From Clostridia bacterium (GTDB lineage: Bacteria > Bacillota_A > Clostridia > Oscillospirales > CAG-382), in the NCBI GenBank assembly GCA_017615235.1, contig JAGAAM010000166.1, positions 1-12,407 of the forward strand: a DNA stretch of 12,407 bases. Reading direction: 5' to 3'. The notes under the pieces are model-generated. The model was given only the letters and a program-made list of their open reading frames with translations. It did no database searches and had not been told where the DNA came from. Positions 1 through 7,103 of the stretch are shown one piece after another. How positions within the stretch are numbered: the first letter of the stretch is position 1; every line of letters starts with the position of its first letter. A program made the position numbers and the translations under genes.

Positions 1-732
1 CGCATAACGGGTAAGAAGAACGTAAAAACCGTTTACGTCGGAATAAAGTTCTTTATAGTTCTTTATTACACTATCGCGAAGTCCGGCGCCGGTCCCGGAC
101 GCGAAAAAGCCTTTTTCAAGCGTGATCTCCGCGTCGGCGCGGAGACTGTCGGCGCAATCCTGCAGCATCCCGTCCCAATCGATGACGACGATCAGTTTTT
201 TGTAGCAGGAAAGCATCGTATCGATAAGATCGGAGTCGCTGTTCGGCTTGGAAAAGTTATCGATAAAGCGTTTTGTCTTATCATCTCCGCGGGCGTAAAG
301 ATCGTCGAGCAACGCGTCCGCGACCCCGGTGAGCAAAAGGTTCTGCTCGGTCTCGTCGATGGTGCGCGGGTTCGGAGAGATGCCGAGCCGCGCGAAATTT
401 TCCCTCACGAGAGAAAGGCAGAAAGAAGAGATCGTGCAGATGTCCGCCTCCGGTATCAGCGTCATTTCGCGGTAAAGATGTTCGTTCGAAGGATCGGCGG
501 CGTATGCCTCCGCCAGTGCTTTCTGAAGCTTGCGTTTCATATCCGCCGCGGCGGAATGCATATAAGTCACGACCAGGAAATCGAGTATCGAATCCCCGGC
601 GATGATCCTGTCGAGGATCCTTTTGGTGAGGACCGTCGTCTTGCCGCTTCCGGCTCCGGCGCTTACTATTATATTACGCGCCCTGACCTCAACGGCGTCT
701 TTCTGGGAATCAGTCAGCCGCATCGTCGGCAT
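1..732 (-). CDS. addA: AddA, ATP-dependent helicase/nuclease subunit A (N-terminal part, cut by window edge)
   Basis: The first 244 residues of an AddA-type UvrD-like helicase are visible. AddA is the 3'-5' helicase and nuclease subunit of AddAB, which resects double-strand breaks for RecA. The N-terminus has the Q-motif region (TDSQ, residues 7-10) and a Walker A loop AGAGSGKT (25-32). Next come a motif Ia region at 56-66 and an AddA-like TISSFC segment near 100. The C-terminal helicase and nuclease domains lie outside the window. I chose the ATG at 732 over the one at 723 because a strong GGAGGT (741-746) lies 8 nt upstream of the first and 17 nt upstream of the second. The gene overlaps the end of addB by about 23 nt, so translation is probably coupled. 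Motif Ia reads TYMHSAAADMK, while the family usually has something close to TFTNAAAxEMK. Confidence 0.93.
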   Translation of the reverse strand, partial: MPTMRLTDSQKDAVEVRARNIIVSAGAGSGKTTVLTKRILDRIIAGDSILDFLVVTYMHSAAADMKRKLQKALAEAYAADPSNEHLYREMTLIPEADICTISSFCLSLVRENFARLGISPNPRTIDETEQNLLLTGVADALLDDLYARGDDKTKRFIDNFSKPNSDSDLIDTMLSCYKKLIVVIDWDGMLQDCADSLRADAEITLEKGFFASGTGAGLRDSVIKNYKELYSDVNGFYVLLTRYA

Positions 733-3700
733 CGTCGTCCACCTCCAGTCCTTTTTCGTAACGGCACAGGGGTTTAAGAGTACAGTATTTGCAGGGGTCG
801 TTTCCGCTTATTCCGCAGTCGTTCGGAGCAACGTCCATATTGCCGTCGAAGATCTCCTTCGAGACCGACACGACCTTTTCCCTTACAAGTTTACATAATT
901 CGTCAAATTCCTCGGCGCTCTTAAGGCGCGAGCTGGGTCTCAACTCGCCGCTGTCTTTGAACACGACCGGAACGAAGCGCTCGCTTCCGTCCATCGCTTT
1001 GATAATCGAGGGGTCGTTGAGGAACAGTCCGCTGTACTTTCCGGCGCTTTCGACCGTTTCTTTCAATTCCTCTTCGGTCTCGAATCCGCTTATTTCCCTC
1101 TCGTCGAGTTTGAGGCTGTAATACATCACTCCGGCGGGAAGCGCGTTCCTGTTCTCGCAGAAGGCGTATAGATAGTGGATCATCTGGGTGTTCATACCGG
1201 CAAGAAGGATATCGGCGCTGATCTTTTTGCCGGATGATTTGTAATCGATGATCCTGGCGTATGTGAGCCCGTCTTTTTCATAAATATCCACGCGGTCGAT
1301 CGTTCCGCGCAGGTATACCTTTTTGCCGTCGGCGTCGAACCGTACCGGAGGGATGCCGGAATCGCCCATACCAATGCCCAGTTCGAACCCGCAGGGAACG
1401 AATTTGCAGGATGCGAACTCCTCGCAGATGCGCTTGGTAAAGAAATCGACGGTCTGAAGCACGTTGCCGTAAACCCGCGCAAGGCGTTTATCCGAAAGCA
1501 AGTCCGCTCCGAGTACCTTCAGTGCGAGTTCTTCCGACAGAGCCCGCACTCTTTCCTCCCTTTCCGACTCGTCGGGCAAAACGAATTTTCCGTCGCTGAT
1601 ACAGCTTTCCATGAACTCCTGGAGAACTTTGTGCATAAAACTGCCGATCTCACCCGAGCCCCAGGCGATCTCTTTCCTTTCGGAAAGTTTAAGTACCTTT
1701 TCACCGAAGTAGTCAAAGGGACATTTAACGTATTTTTCGAAAGACGAAGGCGAGATCAAAAGTTTGTCTTCACGCGGGACGATCCGCGACGACGTGTCGC
1801 AGACCTTCGGGCGTTTTGCAAGATAACTTTCCCCGTGATCGTCAAGCGCCTGCGCTATCCCGTCTTTGACTTCGCCTTCGGCAAGATCCGGGAACGCCGA
1901 AGCTATGCTTTCACGGGAATAAAGCAGGTCTTTTTCTTCTATCGTGCGCTCCGGCACGTCTTTGAACATACTTTTGACCGCAAGATAAGCCGCGGAGGGC
2001 TGGAGCTCGTCTTTGGAAGAAAGCTCGTGCTCCGGGTAACAGACGACGAGCCGTTCGGCGGGAGCCGAGAACGCGGAATATACCGTGAATCTTCCGGAAT
2101 TCATCGCTTTTTCAAGCGTATCGGCGATCTCGATGCCTACGCTTTCGAGCTTAGACGCCTCCACCCTGTCGAAGAAGGTGCCGGAAGCCGTCCCGGCGGG
2201 GAATTCGCCGTCGACCGCCCCTATGACGATCACAAGTTTCCTGCCGCCGGCGCGGATCATGCGCGCGTCGCCGAAGGTGACCGAATCGGCGTAGGCGGGG
2301 ATCGCTCCGAGCGAATATACTCCGCACATTATCTTTAGAAGCGAGCGAAGCCGGTTCGCGTCGGCTGGCTTGTCACCGCAGACGCCGTAAAGCTTGTCGA
2401 GCATATCCATAACGAGTTTCCAGAGCGCGGTCTCACGCTCCGAACCCTCGCGGTCGCCGTTTATGAGCAGGCGCTGCGCGGAGGCGCGGAGATGTTCGTC
2501 GGCGCCGCAGGCTATAAGGTGATCGTAAAGCGCCCTGACTCCCTCCGCTACGGTGAGGTCTTTTTTGGTGAGCGAATCGCGAAGGGCGGATAACTGGGGT
2601 AGTATCTTCCCTCTTGCGCTGTTGGCGATATCCAGCATCGCGCGGGAACGCTTTGAAAGGTCGCCCTCCCTGTACCCTTCGGGGTCCATCATCCATTCGC
2701 TGTCGCCGTACCAGCCCTTGCCGCGTATCTTCCAGGCTTCGGCATAGCTTAAAAGTATATCGCTTTCCGAGACGGTAAGCGAATTATAACCGGTCTTTAT
2801 GTATCTTTTGATGCTTTGAAGCGAGAAATTCTCGGTCACGACGGAGACCGACGCGAGCAGGAACGCTATTAACGGTTTGGTCTCGAGGTCCTCACGCGCG
2901 GACATATAGCAGGGGATCCCGGCGCGTTTGAAGACCGAATCGACGATGCCGGAATACGTATCGGTATTCCCGGCGAGCACCGCGATATCGCGGAAGCGGT
3001 TGCCCTTGCGGACGAACGAAAGAATCTCCGCCGCCGCCGCTTCGCATTCGTCAAAACGGTTTTGAGCGCAGATCAGCGATATCCCGCCGTCGTCGCCGGC
3101 CGTTTCCTTTGCAAACGGATCCCATATATGCGCTTCGAGACGGCGGAGCGACTGTTTGGCGGAACGCTTGTATTCGCCGGTGTAAAAATCGGTACAACCC
3201 TTGTGCGAAAGCCCTTTTATGCGATCCGCCGCCTTTTGGTTCTCCGCGAAAAAGCCGCGTTTGGTATCGGTCACGAAAGAAACGTAGGTGTCGTCGCTCT
3301 GGGCGATCATCTCTTTTATGATCGCGTATTCCTGGGCGGTGAAGTTGTAATAGCCGTCGATGAAAACGCTCGTTCCGACGAAGAAGGGCTTGCCCGGCAG
3401 TTCCTGAGCGAGCAGAGTGAGCTGGTCGCGAGGGTCGCGCAGGTCCGGCCCGAAATGGGCGTCGTAGGCGGCATAGATATCCGCGATCTCGCGGAGTTTG
3501 CCTGTAAGCGCGGTATCATCGGAAAGGCAGGGATCGGCGCACGCCTTTTTCAGGAGATCCGGCGTGACGGATTCGGTCTTGAGCTTTTCGAAAAGCGAAT
3601 AGAGCGAAACGGCGAAATCGCCGTCGCCGGCGACAGCGCGGTATTCGTGCAGTCCGTCTTTTAACGACTCCGCGACGATGGACAGAAGAGCGCAGGCGGC

Positions 3701-3958
3701 GCCTTTGTCGATGCATTTCGCTACAAGTCCGCCGTGATCGCGGGCGATACGGTTGGGAAGCCTTTCGAAATTCAGCGTCTCGCAGAAGAGGTTGCATCGG
3801 TCGCCGAACCGGTCGCAAAGCAGCGATTCGTATTCGACCGTCTGCTGTTCCGGCACGATGAGGATGCACTGCCTTCCGGCGGCGATGAGTTCGCCCATGC
3901 GGGTCATCAGGTATTCGGTTTTTCCGCTGCCTGCGGGTCCGATAACTCGGTAAAGCAT
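710..3958 (-). CDS. addB: AddB, ATP-dependent nuclease subunit B
   Basis: AddB is the partner subunit of AddA in the helicase-nuclease that processes double-strand breaks. The 1082-residue protein starts with a Walker A motif GPAGSGKT (7-14). The C-terminal RecB-type nuclease domain shows D888 in GTIDRVD and D905-Y-K907 in IIDYKSSGK. Four cysteines, C746 (KCPFDYF) and C1056, C1059 and C1065 (CKYCTLKPLC), match the arrangement that holds the 4Fe-4S cluster in Bacillus subtilis AddB. The length is close to the family norm. The frame stays open upstream to a TTG at 3979, but the ATG at 3958 fits better: the Walker A motif then falls at the usual distance, and an AGGTGA lies just upstream. The spoIIR stop is only 4 nt away, and addA follows with an overlap. 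Confidence 0.96.
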   Translation of the reverse strand: MLYRVIGPAGSGKTEYLMTRMGELIAAGRQCILIVPEQQTVEYESLLCDRFGDRCNLFCETLNFERLPNRIARDHGGLVAKCIDKGAACALLSIVAESLKDGLHEYRAVAGDGDFAVSLYSLFEKLKTESVTPDLLKKACADPCLSDDTALTGKLREIADIYAAYDAHFGPDLRDPRDQLTLLAQELPGKPFFVGTSVFIDGYYNFTAQEYAIIKEMIAQSDDTYVSFVTDTKRGFFAENQKAADRIKGLSHKGCTDFYTGEYKRSAKQSLRRLEAHIWDPFAKETAGDDGGISLICAQNRFDECEAAAAEILSFVRKGNRFRDIAVLAGNTDTYSGIVDSVFKRAGIPCYMSAREDLETKPLIAFLLASVSVVTENFSLQSIKRYIKTGYNSLTVSESDILLSYAEAWKIRGKGWYGDSEWMMDPEGYREGDLSKRSRAMLDIANSARGKILPQLSALRDSLTKKDLTVAEGVRALYDHLIACGADEHLRASAQRLLINGDREGSERETALWKLVMDMLDKLYGVCGDKPADANRLRSLLKIMCGVYSLGAIPAYADSVTFGDARMIRAGGRKLVIVIGAVDGEFPAGTASGTFFDRVEASKLESVGIEIADTLEKAMNSGRFTVYSAFSAPAERLVVCYPEHELSSKDELQPSAAYLAVKSMFKDVPERTIEEKDLLYSRESIASAFPDLAEGEVKDGIAQALDDHGESYLAKRPKVCDTSSRIVPREDKLLISPSSFEKYVKCPFDYFGEKVLKLSERKEIAWGSGEIGSFMHKVLQEFMESCISDGKFVLPDESEREERVRALSEELALKVLGADLLSDKRLARVYGNVLQTVDFFTKRICEEFASCKFVPCGFELGIGMGDSGIPPVRFDADGKKVYLRGTIDRVDIYEKDGLTYARIIDYKSSGKKISADILLAGMNTQMIHYLYAFCENRNALPAGVMYYSLKLDEREISGFETEEELKETVESAGKYSGLFLNDPSIIKAMDGSERFVPVVFKDSGELRPSSRLKSAEEFDELCKLVREKVVSVSKEIFDGNMDVAPNDCGISGNDPCKYCTLKPLCRYEKGLEVDDDADDAAD
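741..746 (-). promoter_or_regulatory. Ribosome binding site of addA, inside addB
   Basis: GGAGGT on the minus strand, 8 nt before the ATG at 732 and lying within the last codons of addB. It is the strongest Shine-Dalgarno match I found in the window. It decides the addA start in favour of 732 over the in-frame ATG at 723. Confidence 0.75.
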
Positions 3959-3962
3959 TCTG

Positions 3963-3968
3963 TCACCT
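3963..3968 (-). promoter_or_regulatory. Ribosome binding site of addB, overlapping the spoIIR stop codon
   Basis: AGGTGA on the minus strand. Its last three bases are the spoIIR stop codon TGA, and four bases (CAGA) separate it from the addB ATG at 3958. It supports that start over the TTG at 3979 and suggests translational coupling between spoIIR and addB. Confidence 0.6.
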
Positions 3969-4550
3969 GAACCATTCAAGTATCCTGAAACGGAAAATAT
4001 AGCGTTTTGAAGTAAAGACTTTTGCGGACTTTTCGTTTATGCCGGCTTTCGACAAGCCGTTTCCGCCGACGCCGAAGCAGAGCGGCGGGAACATTACGCA
4101 CCACCAGTTTTTGCCCGAAGCGGAGCCTAATTTCACCCTTAAAGAATAATACTCTCCCGACGGAAGCGACATACCGCCGTAATCCCTTTCCGGGTAGACT
4201 TCCCTGCCGAATCCCACTGCGGCTTTGTAATCCGCGCCGTTTTCGGCAAGTACGCGGTCGGCGGTACTTTTTATCGCGTCAAGGTTTTCATAAGCCGTTT
4301 TTATCGCTTCGGAGGAGTCGGAACAGTCACTGAAAAGCCCGCCGTACTCTGCGAGTATAGCGTCCCGGACGAGAAACTTTACGCGCTGTTCCTCATCGCC
4401 GTCGCCGTCGGCGACGACGTGCAGACGGATGAGGTTCGTGAACACGAGCGCCTCGTCGCCGGGGATAAGCAGATCCGCGGCGGTGAGCAGAAGCACGCAG
4501 GCGCAGAAAACCGCTATACAGCGGAACGTCAACGATTCTTTTAAGTACAT
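3963..4550 (-). CDS. spoIIR: Stage II sporulation protein R (SpoIIR)
   Basis: In known endospore formers SpoIIR is made in the forespore under sigma-F and exported. It then triggers SpoIIGA to cleave pro-sigma-E in the mother cell. This 195-residue protein has one hydrophobic N-terminal segment at about 10-28 (signal or anchor). The family blocks follow: IRLHVVAD (41-48), VKFLVRDAIL (57-66), a YPERDYGG-to-LPSGEY block (119-134) and GKNWWCVMFPPLCF (146-159). The length is normal. The ATG at 4550 is preceded by AGGAG with an 8-nt spacer, but that site lies in the 3' arm of a strong inverted repeat (4557-4603). The gene sits between ispE and addB on the same strand. Its presence implies that the organism, or a recent ancestor, forms endospores. 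Confidence 0.95.
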   Translation of the reverse strand: MYLKESLTFRCIAVFCACVLLLTAADLLIPGDEALVFTNLIRLHVVADGDGDEEQRVKFLVRDAILAEYGGLFSDCSDSSEAIKTAYENLDAIKSTADRVLAENGADYKAAVGFGREVYPERDYGGMSLPSGEYYSLRVKLGSASGKNWWCVMFPPLCFGVGGNGLSKAGINEKSAKVFTSKRYIFRFRILEWFR

Positions 4551-4556
4551 TCAAAT

Positions 4557-4603
4557 ATCTCCTTTTTGTTTGTCGATGAGATTATCGACTCCAAAAAGGA
4601 GAT
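4557..4603 (-). promoter_or_regulatory. Nested inverted repeat that would hide the spoIIR ribosome binding site
   Basis: Positions 4592-4603 and 4557-4568 form a perfect 12-bp inverted repeat (minus strand ATCTCCTTTTTG and CAAAAAGGAGAT). Nested inside is a 6-bp stem, GTCGAT (4584-4589 on the plus strand) with ATCGAC (4572-4577), closing a 6-nt loop. A 2-nt by 3-nt internal loop separates the stems. The Shine-Dalgarno AGGAG (4559-4563) lies fully in the 3' arm, and the 5' arm carries CUCCUUU, which resembles the 16S rRNA anti-Shine-Dalgarno. Any message running through from ispE should fold this way and block spoIIR translation. No U-run follows on either strand, so it does not look like an intrinsic terminator. 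The repeat is seen; its regulatory effect is inferred. Confidence 0.7.
4559..4563 (-). promoter_or_regulatory. Ribosome binding site of spoIIR, inside a stem
   Basis: AGGAG on the minus strand, 8 nt before the ATG at 4550. All five bases are paired in the predicted 12-bp stem, so access depends on whether the 5' arm is present in the transcript. Confidence 0.7.
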
Positions 4604-4609
4604 CTATTC
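4581..4609 (-). promoter_or_regulatory. Candidate sigma-F-type promoter of spoIIR
   Basis: The minus strand carries GAATA (4605-4609), a 15-nt spacer and GTCGATAAT (4581-4589). The Bacillus sigma-F consensus is roughly GYATA, 15-16 nt, then GGNNANAHT, so each box has one mismatch. spoIIR is a classical sigma-F target, and this is the only gap upstream of it. Transcription would begin near 4573-4575, leaving a leader of about 25 nt that lacks the 5' arm of the hairpin. The -35-like box overlaps the ispE stop codon. Short degenerate boxes occur by chance, so this is tentative. Confidence 0.35.
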
Positions 4610-5444
4610 ATATAGTCTCGCAGCGGACGGCGAAGAATCCCTTCTCGCGCAGTTCACGCGCGGCGATATCCGCGGCTTCGGGTCCGGTGAACACCCCGAA
4701 CACCGAAGGGCCGCTTCCGGAAACGAGCGCGGCTTCGGCTTTGCACTCTTTGAGCCTTGCGCACATGATACTCGTTTCGGGGCAAAGCTTCGCGCAGACC
4801 GGGCCGAAGGCGTTCTGCATCGATTTGAACATTCCTTTTTCGTCGCCCCTGTCGAGTGAAGCAAGGAATTTATCGGTAAATCCGGTCTTTCCGGGAGAAG
4901 TTTTATCGTATTCACGGTAGACTTCCGCGGTCTTTAACCTTCCGGAGCCGATCGCAACGGTAAGATAAAGCTTCGGCACGCCGATAAGCGGAGTGATCTT
5001 CTCGCCCCTGCCCTCGCATAGCGCGGGCGATCCGAAAAGGCAGAACGGCACGTCGGAACCGACTTCCGCGCCGACTTCGCGCATTTCTTCTTCCGTCAGC
5101 GGTCCGCCGAACAGCGTATTCAGTCCTTTGATCACAGCCGCGGCGTCGGCGCTGCCTCCGCCGAGACCCGCCGGATACGGGATATGTTTTTGAAGTTTCA
5201 CGGTCGCGCCGCCGGTGATCCCGGTCTTTCTAAAAAACGCGTCGCGCGCTTTTACGCAGGTGTTGCCGTCGCCGCGAAGCTCCGGGATATCGCAGACAAA
5301 AACGTTTTTTTCACTTTTTTCCACCGTGACGGAATCGAACAGCGATATCGGCAGGAAGACCGATCTGAGTTCGTGGAAACCGTCGTCGCGAAGCCCGATT
5401 ATATCGAGCGTCGCGTTTATTTTTGCGTATGCCCTTATGTTCAT
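4608..5444 (-). CDS. ispE: 4-diphosphocytidyl-2-C-methyl-D-erythritol kinase (IspE)
   Basis: IspE is the ATP-dependent kinase that phosphorylates CDP-methylerythritol in the MEP route to isoprenoid precursors. The 278-residue protein is a GHMP kinase. AYAKINATLDI sits at the N-terminus, with K8 at the catalytic lysine position. The glycine-rich ATP loop PAGLGGGSADAAA is at 91-103, D131 in GSDVPF is at the catalytic aspartate position, and the C-terminal motif is SGSGPSVFG. The frame extends upstream to 5570 inside the aminotransferase, but the ATG at 5444 gives the family's normal N-terminus and length. That ATG overlaps the aminotransferase stop as ATGA (4 nt), which suggests coupled translation. 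A GAGGAG is present but about 14 nt away. A probable ispG end lies further upstream in the same cluster. Confidence 0.96.
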   Translation of the reverse strand: MNIRAYAKINATLDIIGLRDDGFHELRSVFLPISLFDSVTVEKSEKNVFVCDIPELRGDGNTCVKARDAFFRKTGITGGATVKLQKHIPYPAGLGGGSADAAAVIKGLNTLFGGPLTEEEMREVGAEVGSDVPFCLFGSPALCEGRGEKITPLIGVPKLYLTVAIGSGRLKTAEVYREYDKTSPGKTGFTDKFLASLDRGDEKGMFKSMQNAFGPVCAKLCPETSIMCARLKECKAEAALVSGSGPSVFGVFTGPEAADIAARELREKGFFAVRCETI

Positions 5445-6610
5445 AAAGTTTTTATAAACTCCTCGATGCGCGAGATGGCTTTTTTGATATGTGCGGGAGA
5501 ATAGGCGTAGGAAAGCCTTGCGAATCCTTTTCCGTTCTCGCCGAAAGCGCTTCCCGGAACGATCGCGCAATGCTTCACGTCGAGCAGTTTTTGACAGAAT
5601 TCCTCGTCGTCCATTCCGAATTTGCGGATATCGGCGAAGACGTAGAAAGCGCCGTCCGGCATGAAAGTCTCGATGCCGATGCGGTTGAGCTCGCTTACGA
5701 TGAGGCGGCGGCGGCTCTCGTATTCGCCCTTCATGTATTCGATGTCCTTATCGCCGTTTCGCAAAGCCTCCACGGCAGCGTACTGGCTTGCCGTCGGGGC
5801 GCACATGATCCCGTACTGATGCACCTTCGCCATCTGTCTGGTGAAGTAAGAAGGCGCAAGCGTATAGCCGAGCCTCCAGCCCGTCATCGCGTAGGCTTTC
5901 GAGAAGCCGTTCACTACCACGGTGCGCTCCCTCATCCCCTCGACCGAAGCGATGGAGATATGCTTTTCGCCGTAGGTCAGTTCGGCGTAGATCTCGTCGG
6001 ACAGCACGCAGATATTCGTACCGCGCAAAACTTCCGCGATCGCTTCGAGGTCGCTCCTGCGCAGGCAGGAGCCCGTCGGGTTGTTCGGAAAAGGCAGGAC
6101 GAGGAGTTTCGTTTTATCGGTGATCGCCGCTTTGAGCTCGTCCGCCGTAAGGCGAAAGCCGTTTTCGGGCTTCATCGCGATCTTGACCGGGACTCCTCCG
6201 GCAAGCCTTGACAGCGGATCGTAGCAGACGAAGCAGGGTTCCGGGATTATGACTTCATCGCCGGGTTCGATCAGCGCGCGCATAGCTATATCGATAGCCT
6301 CGCTGCCGCCGACGGTGACGATTATCTCGCTTTTAGGATCGTATTCGAGCCCGAAACGCCTTTTCTGATAATTCGCGATCTCCTCGCGGAACTCGATAAG
6401 CCCGTTGTTGGAGGTGTAATAGGTCATACCCTCCTCCAGCGACCTTATTCCGGCGTCGCGGATGTGCCAGGGCGTGACAAAATCCGGCTGGCCAACGGTC
6501 AGCGCGACGACGTCTTTCATATCGTTAAGTAAGTCGAAAAACTTTCGTATCCCGGAAGGTTTTACGCCGGTGATCGTTTTCGACAGACATTTTTCGTATT
6601 CGAAGCTCAC
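5441..6610 (-). CDS. PLP-dependent class I/II aminotransferase (PatA/AlaT-like)
   Basis: A 389-residue fold-type I aminotransferase of the aspartate/aromatic/alanine group, cytosolic. Visible landmarks are SGIRKF (19-24), VGQPDF (39-44), YYTSNNG (64-70), PNNPTG (175-180), SDEIY with D205 (204-208), the PLP-binding lysine K238 in NGFSKAYAMTGWRLG, and R365 in FARLSYA, the usual carboxylate-binding arginine. The start is a GTG at 6610, with GAGGT (6619-6623) 8 nt upstream. It overlaps the stop of the Lrp/AsnC regulator by four bases (GTGA). B. subtilis has a similar neighbouring pair, AlaR (Lrp family) and AlaT, so an alanine or related amino-acid transaminase under that regulator is plausible. 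The true substrate cannot be read from the sequence; PatA-like aromatic or acetyl-diaminopimelate activity is also possible. Confidence 0.93.
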   Translation of the reverse strand: MSFEYEKCLSKTITGVKPSGIRKFFDLLNDMKDVVALTVGQPDFVTPWHIRDAGIRSLEEGMTYYTSNNGLIEFREEIANYQKRRFGLEYDPKSEIIVTVGGSEAIDIAMRALIEPGDEVIIPEPCFVCYDPLSRLAGGVPVKIAMKPENGFRLTADELKAAITDKTKLLVLPFPNNPTGSCLRRSDLEAIAEVLRGTNICVLSDEIYAELTYGEKHISIASVEGMRERTVVVNGFSKAYAMTGWRLGYTLAPSYFTRQMAKVHQYGIMCAPTASQYAAVEALRNGDKDIEYMKGEYESRRRLIVSELNRIGIETFMPDGAFYVFADIRKFGMDDEEFCQKLLDVKHCAIVPGSAFGENGKGFARLSYAYSPAHIKKAISRIEEFIKTL

Positions 6611-7086
6611 CAGGTGTTACCTCTTTTATCGACGTTCTCGGAGGCGTAGATAACGCCGTTCTCCTTGTATTTTTCAAGCACGAAATGGGTCGCAGTGGAG
6701 GTGACTCCCTCGATGGTGGCGAGTTTTTCGGAGACGAACAGCGCGACGTCGCGCATATCGTTGCCCTTCACCGTAATGGCGAGATCGAAACCGCCGGACA
6801 TAAGGTTGACCGACTGGACCTCCGGGAAATTGGCAATGCGCTCCGCGATAGCGTCAAATCCCCTGTCGCGCACGGGTATCGTCTTAAGCTCGATGAGCGC
6901 GGTGACGCTCCTGTCGCCGATCTTCGTCCAGTCGACGACGGTGCGATAGCACTTTATAGTGCCGTCGGCTTCGTATTCCGCAACGGCGTCGTCGACCTCT
7001 TTTTCGGTGATCCCGAGCATCGTCGCTATATCCGCGTGGCTCAGGCGCGCGTCTTCTTCAAGATACTTCAGTATTCTTTCTTTCAT
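6607..7086 (-). CDS. Lrp/AsnC family transcriptional regulator
   Basis: A 159-residue DNA-binding protein with the two-domain layout of the Lrp/AsnC family. The N-terminal winged helix-turn-helix is at about 1-50, with the helix-turn-helix core LSHADIATMLGITEKEV (16-32). The C-terminal RAM/AsnC effector domain spans about 61-142 and includes SGGFDLAITV (97-106). A short tail of about 17 residues follows. Such proteins usually assemble as dimers to octamers and respond to amino acids. GAGGT (7095-7099) lies 8 nt before the ATG at 7086. The stop overlaps the aminotransferase start by 4 nt, so the two are almost certainly co-translated, and the enzyme (or its substrate amino acid) is the natural target. 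I saw no clear palindromic operator upstream. The gap to the preceding gene is 17 nt. Confidence 0.93.
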   Translation of the reverse strand: MKERILKYLEEDARLSHADIATMLGITEKEVDDAVAEYEADGTIKCYRTVVDWTKIGDRSVTALIELKTIPVRDRGFDAIAERIANFPEVQSVNLMSGGFDLAITVKGNDMRDVALFVSEKLATIEGVTSTATHFVLEKYKENGVIYASENVDKRGNTW

Positions 7087-7103
7087 CGTTTATTACCTCG
7101 CTT

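Noticed and set aside
47..66. Exact tandem repeat of a 10-mer (agttctttat twice) in addA
   Set aside because: Two copies only, inside an open coding frame. It looks like a chance or slippage product with no sign of function.
1631..3664. Long plus-strand open frames opposite addB (1631-2338 and 3062-3664), and a similar one opposite the aminotransferase (5489-6211)
   Set aside because: Same in-register antisense effect of low TTA/CTA/TCA use. No recognisable domain.
3959..3979. TTG start for addB, seven codons upstream
   Set aside because: It would overlap the spoIIR end. The ATG at 3958 has an AGGTGA just upstream and the expected distance to the Walker A motif.
4557..4603. Intrinsic terminator between ispE and spoIIR
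   Set aside because: The stem is strong, but no U-run follows on either strand and the outer stem is A/T rich. It overlaps the spoIIR Shine-Dalgarno, so hiding the ribosome site is the better explanation.
5445..5570. Extended N-terminus of ispE reaching into the aminotransferase
   Set aside because: The extra 42 residues are basic and unlike the family. ATG at 5444 gives the standard IspE N-terminus and a 4-nt overlap.
6053..6072. Perfect 8-bp inverted repeat with a 4-nt loop (GCTCCTGC and GCAGGAGC) inside the aminotransferase
   Set aside because: About one such repeat is expected by chance in 12 kb. It sits mid-gene and codes for ordinary residues after PNNPTG.
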